Below, one piece after another: positions 37,323-45,621 of a stretch of 64,000 nucleotides of DNA (positions are counted from its first letter, which is position 1; every line of letters begins with the position of its first letter). Source of the DNA: Ferruginivarius sediminum (GTDB lineage: Bacteria; Pseudomonadota; Alphaproteobacteria; Kiloniellales; Rhodovibrionaceae); assembly GCF_003344765.1 (NCBI RefSeq), contig NZ_QPMH01000007.1, positions 1-64,000 on the forward strand. Direction: 5' to 3'. The notes under the pieces were generated by a model that was not told where the DNA came from, searched no databases, and was given only the letters and a program-made list of their open reading frames with translations. Made by a program: the position numbers and the translations under genes.

Positions 37323-37741
37323 TGGCCGAGGCGCATCGAGGCCCGGTGCCTGCCGTGATCGCGGTCGTCCTGCGCCAGGGGCACGTTCTCCTGGTTCGGC
37401 GCAGGAACCGGCCCAATGCCGGACAATGGGGTTTTCCCGGCGGCAAGATCGAATACGGAGAGACCGTCTTGGCCGCGGCCGAGCGTGAACTGCTGGAGGA
37501 AACCGGCGTGACCGGGCGCGCGTGCCATGCGATCGACGCCGTCGATGTGATGAGCGATGCGACGCCACCAGCGTATCACTACCTGCTGGTCGCCATTCTG
37601 GTGGACTGGTTGCAGGGCGAGCCCCAGGCGGACGATGACGTGGACGAAGCGGCTTGGTTCCCGATCGACGCGCTGCCGGCCGACCGTTCAGCCAATGTGC
37701 GCCGCGTCGCGGAGCGCGCAGCCGAACTCATCGGCCGCTGA
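37322..37741 (+). CDS. NUDIX hydrolase
   Basis: The 139-residue protein has a complete NUDIX box in GGKIEYGETVLAAAERELLE followed by ETGV, the metal-binding motif for pyrophosphate bond cleavage. It starts at ATG 37322 inside the stop codon of the DUF1499 gene. Substrate may be an (oxidised) nucleotide or ADP-ribose type compound; it cannot be decided from sequence. It is the last gene of the housekeeping block. Confidence 0.9.
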   Translation: MAEAHRGPVPAVIAVVLRQGHVLLVRRRNRPNAGQWGFPGGKIEYGETVLAAAERELLEETGVTGRACHAIDAVDVMSDATPPAYHYLLVAILVDWLQGEPQADDDVDEAAWFPIDALPADRSANVRRVAERAAELIGR

Positions 37742-38172
37742 GCGTTGATTTCCCAAATTAACCGGTTTTGCCGAATGTTGTTCTCTTTCATACTCGATAT
37801 CAACAAATTGGCGCTTTGTTCCGTTGCTACCCACAAACAAAACTCCAATATTACTATATGCAATACAACCTGCAACAGCTATCTCATGTTTTTAGAGCAA
37901 AACGGATTTAAGTGTTGCAGCATTGGACCAATAAGCGAACTGTGAAAATGTTATTTTCATTGAAAAATCGGGATTTTTATATTTGGATCTATAGCTGAAA
38001 TATATTTTTTAAGCAAACAGTAGCTGTGAATTGGCGTGCTGTATATGCGCCGATCAGCGTCATAAACCGTGATGTTAATTGATTTCGAGAATCTGACCCG
38101 TCGCCGCTGCACAGGCTGACGACCGGGACCGGCGCATCTCCAGTGTGGTGGCGGACTCCCCAGCGGAGTATT
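37742..38172. other. AT-rich intergenic stretch
   Basis: About 350 of these 430 bases (37745-38100) are clearly richer in A and T than the flanks, with runs such as ATATATTTTTTAAG. No protein gene is convincing. It separates the housekeeping block from the accessory region. The last bases contain GGAG before the DUF433 start. It may hold promoters or be a remnant of acquired DNA. Confidence 0.6.
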
Positions 38173-38924
38173 ATGAGCGACACCCACTGCGATAAGAACT
38201 GGGCGCTGATGTTGCAGAAATCGCTCATCGTCTCGGACCCCGAGATCCATAACGTGGCCCCCATCTTCGCCGGGACACGGGTCCGCGTCGCGGAGGTCGT
38301 GCTGACGCTCGCAAAGGGGGCCGACATGGCGCACGTTCGACAGACTTGGCCGTCCCTGTCGGACGCGCAGCTCGATCTCGTACACCACCTTGCCTTCATC
38401 AGCGCCGTCGCTGAGGGCGAGGCCTCGGCCTCGCGCGGCAGTGGCCGCCAGTTCACGATGGCGAGGTGGCCACGAGGCTTCAACACGGCCACCGCGGCGC
38501 GCCCCATCCCCGTCTTGTCGGGCACGCCGTGAAAGGTGTTCGCGATCAGCACGCAATCGGCCTTGCCGGGCAGCAGGTCCGGCAGGTCGCGTGCGTCGGC
38601 GCAGATGAGGCTGAGCGCGGAGGCGCCGGCGGCCTTGAGCGCGGCACGGGTCTGTTCGATCATCGCCGGGTCGATATCCACGGCATGGACCTGGCCCTCG
38701 ACGATCCTGGCGAGCGGCGCCGTGAAATAACCGTCGCCGCAGCACAGGTCGACGACGGCCATGCCGCGACGGATTCCCAGGGCGCGCAAGACACCCGCCG
38801 GTTCCGGCCACAAGGCCGCCCACCAGTCGCGATCCGGCATGGCGGTCGCGGGGAAAAACCCTTCGATCAAGTGGGCCTCCGAAAACTTACCCGGATTCCG
38901 CGGACCTCTCTTGGCGATATCCAT
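37989..38924 (-). pseudogene. Class I SAM-dependent methyltransferase, C-terminus replaced
   Basis: From ATG 38924 (MDIAKRGPRNPGKFSEAHL) the first about 165 residues form a normal SAM-binding Rossmann domain: VVDLCCGDGYFTAP (motif I), VHAVDID, and VLIANTFHGVPDK with GHLAIVNWRPLPRE. After about position 38425 the expected C-terminal 40-50 residues are absent. The frame instead runs antisense through the DUF433 gene and AT-rich gap to 37989. The substrate-binding C-terminus is thus probably broken. It overlaps the upstream membrane protein gene by 38 bases. Confidence 0.6.
38173..38532 (+). pseudogene. DUF433-like antitoxin, 3' end lost
   Basis: ATG 38173 follows GCGGAGTATT. The first about 85 residues look like a DUF433 antitoxin-fold protein: DPEIHNVAPIFAGTRVRVAE, then a helix and WPSLSDAQLDLVHHLAF. 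After about position 38425 the frame is only the antisense of the methyltransferase gene and continues to a chance stop at 38532. The natural stop has therefore been lost at a junction. No toxin (PIN/DUF5615) gene is adjacent. The protein may still fold, with a foreign tail. Confidence 0.55.
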
Positions 38925-39489
38925 CCGCCGACCTGGTTCCGGCCGTCGGCACGGCGGACCTGTCCCCGGTGCGTCTGAGTCGACGGACCAGCCAGAACGC
39001 GATGCCCGGCACAACGAGCCATTGCAGGATCGGCGAAAGGCCGATGCCTGTCGCGCCGATGGTCGGCATCGCCTCGGTATAGGCCCAGGACTGCTGTACC
39101 TCGACGTTCCACCACTCGCTGAACGCGGTGTACCCGACACCCAGGGCGATGGCGCTGGCGGCCACGCCCCGGAATCCGCGCTCGGGCCATGCCGGGTGGC
39201 CCAGCACGAGAAGGGGTCCGATCAAGGTGGCGAGCGCGATTAGGATATCACCGGCGGTGCAGTGCAGGCCGTAGACCACGATCGTGGACATCTCTTCCTC
39301 CCGCCACACGGTGTACAGCGGCATGTGGAACGCTTCCCACAGCAGGTTGCCGGCGATAATGACGACGAAGTAGATCCGGAGGGCGGCGAGCCAGGCCGCG
39401 TGGCGCGACCCCGGACCGGCATCCCGTTCATCGTTGGTTCGTGCCGCGAAGAGGGGCTTGCGCCCCTTGGTGAGGCCCCTTGGGCTCAT
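38887..39489 (-). CDS. Hypothetical multi-span membrane protein
   Basis: The 200-residue protein has four to five membrane helices (about residues 38-58, 80-100, 106-130, 148-170). It carries the recognisable segments NLLWEAFHMPLYT, GLHCTAGDILIALAT and FSEWWNVEVQQSWAYT, shared with unnamed membrane proteins in other proteobacteria. ATG 39489 has AAAGGGAC upstream. It overlaps the methyltransferase gene downstream, suggesting an operon. Function is unknown. Confidence 0.7.
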   Translation of the reverse strand: MSPRGLTKGRKPLFAARTNDERDAGPGSRHAAWLAALRIYFVVIIAGNLLWEAFHMPLYTVWREEEMSTIVVYGLHCTAGDILIALATLIGPLLVLGHPAWPERGFRGVAASAIALGVGYTAFSEWWNVEVQQSWAYTEAMPTIGATGIGLSPILQWLVVPGIAFWLVRRLRRTGDRSAVPTAGTRSADGYRQERSAESG

Positions 39490-39677
39490 GCGGGTCCCTT
39501 TCGAGTTGGACGCGGACGGACGCGCGGGCCAATGTCGGCGTGGTCCTCGGCATCGTCAGCAGTTCGACTAGATAGCGTTGTGCGCACGATGTCTCTCCCA
39601 GCCATCGGGCGCCGGATTTTGTAGCGACATTAAGACGTGCGGTCATTTGGCCTCGCTTCCCGCGGCGGTCCCGTCCC

Positions 39678-40592
39678 TCATGCACACTGGCAGGCGTGCA
39701 CCGCCCGCCGTTCCGCGCCGCGGGACATCTCGCGCGTCAGCCAGAACCCGGCACCCAGCAGCATCGCCCCGCCATAGATCATGCCCTGCGCCGGCACCTC
39801 GCCGAAGATCAGATAGCCCAGCGTCGAGGCCACCACCGGCGAAACGATAATGTCCACGAGGGCATAGACATTGGCGTTGAGTGTCTTCAGGACGATGGAG
39901 ATGCCGAAATAGGCGAACCCGGTTGAGACGACCCCCAGGCCCACCGCCCAGAGCATCACCGGCAGCTCCACGCCGAGGGCCGCATATGGGACCGTCGCCC
40001 CGACGGCACCCGGCCCGAAGAGAACCAACATCGGCGAAAGCAACAGCGCCGCCGCGAGCATCGACCAGGCGATGTCGTTGCCGGCCTCGGTCTTCCCTTC
40101 ATGGCGCATGTAGGTGACCATCGCGGCATAGATTGCGCCGTCGCCGAGGGCTACCAGATTCCCCAGCATGTGCCCGCCTTCCAGCGGTTTCGCCAGAACG
40201 ATGCCTGCCAGGGCCACGGCGAAGATGAGGACGTAGCTCCAGCGCGCCTTCTCGCCGAGGAACAGGGCCGAGAAGACAAAGGTGAAGAAGGGGGCGACGC
40301 TCCAGAAGATGACGGCGTTGGCGATGGGCACCAAAGTCATGGCGAAGTTGAAGACGCTGATCTGCGTGGCGATCAGGGCGCCGATAACCACCGTGTCCTT
40401 TACGTTGCCCCATGGAAAGCGCAGCGGCCGCCCGGTCGCCAGCGGCATGGCGAGCATCAGGAAGGTTGCCGCGAAGGCGAGCGCGTAAAAATTCAGGACC
40501 TGGATGGGGATCAGCCCGTCGGTCAGCTTGACGAAGACCCCGATGGTCGCCTCGGACAGCGTAATCAGCAGGAGCAGCGGGACGGTTTTCAT
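39678..40592 (-). CDS. EamA/DMT-family transporter
   Basis: The 304-residue protein has ten predicted membrane helices in two EamA repeats (about residues 5-135 and 150-290), the second beginning LVALGDGAIYAAMVTYMRH. Family members export metabolites such as amino acids. It starts inside the stop codon of the CDF transporter gene (ATGA), so the two are co-transcribed. Confidence 0.88.
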   Translation of the reverse strand: MKTVPLLLLITLSEATIGVFVKLTDGLIPIQVLNFYALAFAATFLMLAMPLATGRPLRFPWGNVKDTVVIGALIATQISVFNFAMTLVPIANAVIFWSVAPFFTFVFSALFLGEKARWSYVLIFAVALAGIVLAKPLEGGHMLGNLVALGDGAIYAAMVTYMRHEGKTEAGNDIAWSMLAAALLLSPMLVLFGPGAVGATVPYAALGVELPVMLWAVGLGVVSTGFAYFGISIVLKTLNANVYALVDIIVSPVVASTLGYLIFGEVPAQGMIYGGAMLLGAGFWLTREMSRGAERRAVHACQCA

Positions 40593-41524
40593 TCGCGCGC
40601 CTCTGTCGCCGCCAGGCGCGTGACATCGATCGCCTCCGCCCCGGATTCGTCAAGGCAAACGCTTTCCACCTGCAACGTCACGAAAAAGAAGCCGAACTTT
40701 CGTTTCAGCATTCCGTGCGCGGCCTTCAATACCTGTTGTTCGTCGGCGCCTTCGGCCACCCGCAGATGGCCCGAGAAGACGTAACGCCCGCTGGTGAGCG
40801 CCCAGGCGTGCACGTGATGGGCGTCCGCCACGCCTTCCATCCGCTCTAGCGCGGCCGTCACCTCGCCCAGACTCACTTCGGCGGGCGTGCCTTCCATCAG
40901 GAGGTGGGCAGCATCGCGCAGGATGCCCCAGCTCGCCCAGAGCAGCACGACGCCGAAGGCCATGCCGAGGATCGGGTCGATCAGCAGGAAGCCCGTGAAC
41001 TGGATCACGAGGGCGGTGACGATGATGAGCAGGCTGCCCACGAAGGTCTGGATGATGTGCCAGAGCGCGCCCTTGACGTTCAGGTCGCTCTGGCTCTGCT
41101 TCCAGATGAGGGCGAGAGAGATGAACTCGGTGAAGAGGCCGCCCGCCGCGGCGGCCAGCATCGGCGTGGTCGGCAGGTCGATCGGGTCGGACAGCCGCAT
41201 CCCGCCCATCACGATCACGATCAGTGCCATGGCCAGCAGGAAGCCGCCGTTCACCAGCGCCCCAATGATCTCGGCCCGGTACCAGCCGAAGCTGCGGTCC
41301 TCGTCGGCCGGTCGGCGGGCGAGGCGCGCGGCGACGATCGCCACCAGCACGCCGCCCACCGCGGAGAAGGTGTGAAAGGCGTCCGAAATCACCGCGATGG
41401 AGCCGGTCCACAGGCCGATGCCCATCTCGATCACGAAATAAACGCCGGTCAGCCAGGCGGAGATCGCCATGCCGCGCCCGCTCGAAGGCATGTGGCCGGC
41501 ATGGCCGCCGTGTGCGTGGCTCAT
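40589..41524 (-). CDS. Cation diffusion facilitator-family transporter with altered metal site
   Basis: From ATG 41524 the protein has 311 residues with a His-rich N-terminus (SHAHGGHAGH), six membrane helices and a C-terminal cytoplasmic ferredoxin-like domain (VADAHHVHAWALTSGRY). This is the ZitB/CzcD layout of Zn/Co/Cd exporters. In the two helices that bind metal, the usual HxxxD pairs read HTFSA (TM2) and HIIQT (TM5): both histidines remain but both aspartates are replaced. Metal or mechanism may therefore differ from canonical family members. Confidence 0.85.
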   Translation of the reverse strand: MSHAHGGHAGHMPSSGRGMAISAWLTGVYFVIEMGIGLWTGSIAVISDAFHTFSAVGGVLVAIVAARLARRPADEDRSFGWYRAEIIGALVNGGFLLAMALIVIVMGGMRLSDPIDLPTTPMLAAAAGGLFTEFISLALIWKQSQSDLNVKGALWHIIQTFVGSLLIIVTALVIQFTGFLLIDPILGMAFGVVLLWASWGILRDAAHLLMEGTPAEVSLGEVTAALERMEGVADAHHVHAWALTSGRYVFSGHLRVAEGADEQQVLKAAHGMLKRKFGFFFVTLQVESVCLDESGAEAIDVTRLAATEARE

Positions 41525-41540
41525 TGAACCTGTCCTCTCT

Positions 41541-41564
41541 TCAGCATGCACATCAGCATGCACA
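41541..41564. repeat. Perfect 12-bp tandem repeat before the CDF gene
   Basis: TCAGCATGCACA occurs twice in direct succession, each copy containing the palindrome GCATGC. It lies 17-40 bases upstream of the CDF start, in the expected promoter/leader position, so it may be an operator for a metal-responsive regulator. The regulator is not identified. Confidence 0.45.
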
Positions 41565-41868
41565 CCCTGTCCAGGGCTCGCAGTCGGCGCGGGTCTTGAT
41601 GCCCGGCCGCGGCGCAGTCGGCGGGGCCAGGACGAGCCCGGGTTCGTTTGGGCCGGCTCAAATCGTTCCGGCCGTCGTTTGGCCTTGAGAATCCGTGGCC
41701 TCCGCCCCACCACTCATCGAGTGGGGCGGAGGCAGTTCAACGACAACTGTTGTGCGCCGTAAAATTTTACTGAGCGGCGGTCCTGTTTTGTCGGCGCGTT
41801 CCCACGGATGCGGTGGATTGATGCCGCTAGTGTCCCGCGACGGCTATCTGATGTCCGGTTCCCTCGAA
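41565..41868. other. Intergenic stretch between CDF and beta-propeller genes
   Basis: Together with 41525-41564 this is a 344-base gap. It contains the strong hairpin at 41698-41733 and an AT-rich stretch (CGTAAAATTTTACT at about 41758-41771, a short palindrome). No gene is supported. Confidence 0.5.
41698..41733 (-). terminator. Hairpin downstream of the beta-propeller gene
   Basis: GCCTCCGCCC pairs with GGGCGGAGGC and an inner CACTC pairs with GAGTG, giving a 15-bp interrupted stem. It lies 136 bases after the stop of the minus-strand beta-propeller gene and before the CDF promoter region. There is no long T run, so it is a probable but not classic terminator. Confidence 0.5.
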
Positions 41869-42900
41869 TTAGATCAAACCGGTCGGTTCAAGGGAAGCGG
41901 CGTCGACGACCCGGATCTGCGACTCCGTGGCGCTGGAGACGTAGAGCTTGCCCGGGCGCACGCGGGCGAGGTGATAGGGGGCCGGCGCCAGTCGCCTCCG
42001 GCGGATGTCGCCGGACGCGAGTTCGATAGCGGCGATCTCGTCGGCATCGACAGCCGCGACGTAGAGGGTCCGCCCGTCCTGCGCGATGTCGATCCCATGC
42101 AGCGTCCCGCCGACCTCGATCGTTCGGGCGACATCGCCGGTGGACAGGTCGATCTCGCTGATTGTGCCGTCGCCCACGTTGTTGACGAACAGGTGGCGCT
42201 CGTCCGGCGCCAGGACGACGTGCTCGGGGCTTACCCCTACGTGAAACGTGCGGGTGACGCGCCAGCTGCCGGTATCGATTTCCTCCACGGTATCGGCTCC
42301 CGCGACGCTGACATAGGCTCGCTTTCCATCGGCCGTGATCGCCGTGTAGTTCGGGTTGTGGCCGACATGAAGGTTGGCAATCATCTTGAAGTCTTCAGGA
42401 TCGACCACGCTGATTCGGCCTGTCATGGGATGCGTGGCGATCGCGAAGCGGCCGTCCGACGCGACGGCGATATGATGCACGGATCCGGGCACCTCGATGC
42501 GCCGGACCGCCTCGCGGGTGTCGGGATCGATCACGCTGACGAGGCCGGTGCGCGGGTCGTGCGACATCTGCGCTTTCCCACCACCGTGATGGGCGTCGTG
42601 GTCGCTGTCGGACATGCCGGCCGGCTTGGTCGCCTGCATCTCGCCCGACGCCCAGGTGTCGAGACTGCCGGCCACGAGCACCTGTCCGTCTTTGGAGACG
42701 CCGAGACCGTGCACGTTGGGCAACCCGTCGATGGCGCCGACCACGGCATCCGTCCCGGGATCGACCGCCAGGATCCGGCCGGCCTCGCCGAGGGGAATAT
42801 AGACGAGATCCTCCGCGTCGCGCGCCTGTGCGCCGGGTGATGCGGCAAGCAGGACCATGGCGGTGGCGCCGATGATCGTGTTCCTGATCGTCGATGGCAT
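41869..42900 (-). CDS. Secreted YVTN-type beta-propeller protein
   Basis: The 343-residue protein has a signal peptide (residues 1-26, ending AQA) and about seven blades of the YVTN/NHL kind, with units such as VSVIDPDTREAVRRIEVPG and LVAGSLDTWASGEM. An inserted His/Met/Asp-rich loop, MSDSDHDAHHGGGKAQMSHD (about residues 95-114), could bind metal. It starts 32 bases after the DUF3141 frame and ends the DUF5676-DUF3141 operon. The function is unknown; some relatives occur in copper and surface-attachment contexts. Confidence 0.82.
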   Translation of the reverse strand: MPSTIRNTIIGATAMVLLAASPGAQARDAEDLVYIPLGEAGRILAVDPGTDAVVGAIDGLPNVHGLGVSKDGQVLVAGSLDTWASGEMQATKPAGMSDSDHDAHHGGGKAQMSHDPRTGLVSVIDPDTREAVRRIEVPGSVHHIAVASDGRFAIATHPMTGRISVVDPEDFKMIANLHVGHNPNYTAITADGKRAYVSVAGADTVEEIDTGSWRVTRTFHVGVSPEHVVLAPDERHLFVNNVGDGTISEIDLSTGDVARTIEVGGTLHGIDIAQDGRTLYVAAVDADEIAAIELASGDIRRRRLAPAPYHLARVRPGKLYVSSATESQIRVVDAASLEPTGLI

Positions 42901-42932
42901 TGCTGTTTCTCCGATTAAGGGGATAGCCGCGG

Positions 42933-44651
42933 TTACGCGCCGCTCGCTTCGGCAGGTTCACGCTCTGGCCGGGCGTGGTCGTTGCTGCGCTCGTCCCCGC
43001 CTCCGCTGTAGAGTTGCCGAAAAACCTGCTCGGCCGACAGATCGCGGAGCTGCCGCACCGCGGCCAGCATTTCCGTGATCGCCTCCGACGCCTTGTTTTC
43101 CTGCGCGCGCCAGGTCTCGTCCTGTGGCACGGGCGGGAACGCCCGCAGCGTGGCCGCCGCCACGCCGACGGCGGCCATGGCCGGGTTGAGGCGCTCGGAG
43201 AAGATCCAGCGGCTGACCCGCATCGGATGCAGTCAGCGCTGCATAGCCGCGGTCCAGGGGGATGCGACCGCCTGCACCCAGGGACTGACGAAGGTGCTGT
43301 AGGCGCTTTCGTTCCACGCCGAGACCTGGCGGACCCGCTCGAAGGCCTCGTCGTCCCGCGGCTTCCGCAGATCCTCGACCTGCCGCTCCACGAACTCGAC
43401 CTCGCCATCCGCCGCAGCATCCGCCGGCAGGCGCATCTCGTAAAGGCCCGGCGGGAGCGCCGCGATGACGGGGAGGCTGGCGAGGATCAGGCGATGCTCG
43501 CGTCGCGCCACCTTGCCGGATACGAAAATGCCCAGGTGCCCGACGTGCTGGTCGATCAGGTAGACGATCCGCTGGCCGGCCGCCTTCAGGTCGTCGGTTG
43601 TTTCATAAACCTGCGGGATCCAGCCCAGTGCCTGCGACGGCGGTGTGATGTCGTCGTCGTAGGAGGCGAAGATCACCAGCGGATTGCGGATGCGCCGGAG
43701 ATCGACGTAGCAGCCCTCGCAGATGCGCACCAGGCCCTGTTCGATGAGATTGCCGAGGAAGAGGTCCTCGACGATGGCGACGATCTCCTCGCGGCTCAGG
43801 TCGAAGAAGGCGTTCCGCCAGCGCTCGAACGCTAAAAAGCGCTCGCGTTCGCCCTCGGGGTCCCGCAAGACCCGCGCGTGTTTCTCCCAGACCGCGGCCT
43901 CGGGATTCAGCAATTCGAAGTTCTGCGCGAGCCACGCGCCGTCGAACCGGCCATCCCCGAGGTCGGCGGCGAAATGCGGCAGCCACGCGCCGCTGGAAAG
44001 GGCGCCCAACGTGCGCATCGGGCTGCTCTCGGCGCTGGCGGACCAGTACGACAGCGGCGACCCGTTCAGCACGGCTGGGCCGGCCAGGCCCTCGCAGTCG
44101 GCGGCCAGCAGCGTCACCGCCCAGCCGGCCTGGCAATTGCCGTACAGGATCGGGGCGCGGCCGTCGTGGCGGTCGCCTACATACTCGACGAACCGACGCA
44201 GGGTGCGCAGGACGTCGTGCAATGTCTGGCCAGGGCAGGGCTCGGGGAAGAAGCTGACGAAGTACACCGGGTGGCCGGCGCGCAGGGCGATGCCGACCTC
44301 CGATTCCCGTTTGAAGCCGCCGATGCCGGGCCCGTGCCCGGCGCGCGGATCGACCACGATCACCGGCAGCTTATCGGGATCGCAGCAGTCCTCGAGTCTG
44401 TCATCGCCGACGCAGAGGATACGCAGGAGGGCGTAGTTCGCCGGCGGGTCGAAGTCCCGCGCGTCCAGCAGCGTCTCGTACTCGAAGGCCAGCACCGGCG
44501 GTTTGCCCGCCGCCTCGTGGTCCATGATGAGGTTGGCGCGCTGGCGGAGCACGTCCAGAAACAGGACCCAGCGCCGTGCGGCGTCGAGGGTGTAAGTGGA
44601 CAGCGCATCCGGCGTGAGGTGTGCGGTCGTCGCGTTTTCGTCGGCGGTCAT
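42933..44651 (-). pseudogene. DUF3141 (PHA-synthase-like) protein interrupted by an in-frame TGA
   Basis: From ATG 44651 the frame encodes an alpha/beta-hydrolase-type protein with a C-terminal DUF3141 region. The nucleophile motif reads YGNCQAGWA, with Cys at the position of the PHA synthase lipase-like box GxCxxG; other landmarks are ANYALLRI, PVIVVDPRAGHGPGIGG and DQHVGHLGIFVSGK. A TGA at 43235-43233 follows SPWTAAMQR. The same frame continues directly as LHPMRVSRWIFSERLNP to 42933, which is the expected family C-terminus. The stop is probably a CGA-to-TGA type nonsense mutation. Length without the stop would be about 572 residues. Confidence 0.75.
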
Positions 44652-44974
44652 CGCAGTCTCGCGGCGCAGACGTTGAACAGAGGGGCGAACACCAGGGCCA
44701 CGTACCAGCCGTAGGCGAAGGCCTCGGTCAGGCCCAGCAGGAAGCTCCACCAGTCGAGCCAGGTGACGCCTGGAAGCAGCGGCAGCCACGCATCGCGCAT
44801 CGCCTGCTGCGGGAACCACAGATCGAACAGCACGCAGAGGACATAGGTGATCGCCAGGAACCCGCCCAGACTGAAGCCCAGGGCCTTCACCGGTATCCGC
44901 GGCACTGCTCGGGGCGGGATCGGTGTGCCGAGGGCGGGATGGGTCGGCGCGGGGGCGGCGTCAGGCATGGCCAT
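44648..44974 (-). CDS. DUF5676-like membrane protein
   Basis: The 108-residue protein has an N-terminal Pro/Ala-rich segment and two membrane helices, with the family segments VKALGFSLGGFLAITYVLCV and LLGLTEAFAYGWYVALVFAP. Its stop overlaps the DUF3141 start (ATGA), so it leads the operon. Function is unknown; this family often accompanies heavy-metal genes. The proposed GTAAC operator lies about 270 bases upstream. Confidence 0.75.
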   Translation of the reverse strand: MAMPDAAPAPTHPALGTPIPPRAVPRIPVKALGFSLGGFLAITYVLCVLFDLWFPQQAMRDAWLPLLPGVTWLDWWSFLLGLTEAFAYGWYVALVFAPLFNVCAARLR

Positions 44975-45239
44975 GCTCCAGTTTCGTCACCGGTGTCGCG
45001 GAGGCGGCATCGCCGCGCCCCATTCGCATCACCGCGAAAAGCGGGTGGGCGCGACCGGGGCAGACAGCAGCGCTTCCATCCGTCAAGTCTTCTCGAAGGA
45101 GCCGGGTGCGCGGTATCGTGGACCGTCCTCCGCGTCGCCATCCGGCAGCTTCGATACTGGAGAGACTACGCGGTGCGCGTAACGCGATCATGTCGACGAC
45201 GCGTCGATTTGTAACGCGACGCTTCAGCCGCAGGGACTG

Positions 45240-45256
45240 GTTACAAGCCGTTACAA
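45240..45256 (-). promoter_or_regulatory. GTAAC-N5-GTAAC operator-like direct repeat (site A)
   Basis: On the minus strand the sequence reads TTGTAACGGCTTGTAAC, two GTAAC units 10 bp apart. The 16-base core TGTAACGGCTTGTAAC is identical to that in the response regulator promoter at 49013. Ten-bp spaced direct repeats are the normal target of OmpR-family dimers. It would control the minus-strand DUF5676-DUF3141-beta-propeller operon. Confidence 0.6.
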
Positions 45257-45403
45257 GAATGTCGCGCACCGCGTGCCCCGGAAACGGTAACGGGCCGACA
45301 GGAAAAGCCCGATCCGACCCGCATATTGAGCCGTCGGTGTCGACATGCACTCGGAAGGCGATCCTCGATCATGCCGAGCGCGCCGGCGGATATCTTTCCG
45401 AGC

Positions 45404-45439
45404 GACCTACTTGGACCGGGCGACCTGCTTGGACCGGGC
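45404..45439. repeat. 18-bp tandem repeat
   Basis: GACCTACTTGGACCGGGC is followed at once by GACCTGCTTGGACCGGGC (one mismatch) and then by a third start, GACCTG. No gene covers it and no role is suggested. Confidence 0.5.
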
Positions 45440-45621
45440 GACCTGCACATCACCCGGCAATCAGCACGAAATCGCCGCCGATCAACACGAAGCTCAATAG
45501 GTGGAAGGGCACAGGGTGGGGTTGGCGCTCCAACCAAAGAGCACCTCCAGCAGACGCCCGGCCAAGCCACTCTTCTCGAACGGCTATACAGAGACGATTT
45601 CTGCGACGTTAAGCGTGCCGC

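Larger units (their letters stand above)
44975..45621. other. Regulatory intergenic stretch
   Basis: No family-supported gene is found in these 650 bases. They hold the GTAAC operator at 45240-45256, single GTAAC half-sites at 45179, 45211 and 45287, and an 18-bp tandem repeat at 45404-45439. An open minus-strand frame at 44961-45350 overlaps these sites and looks non-coding. Confidence 0.5.

Noticed and set aside
41695..42840. Plus-strand frame of 381 codons opposite the beta-propeller gene
   Set aside because: Antisense of a gene with signal peptide and repeated blades; no recognised domain in this frame.
44961..45350. Minus-strand frame of 129 codons
   Set aside because: It covers the GTAAC operator and half-sites, matches no family and lacks a proper start context.
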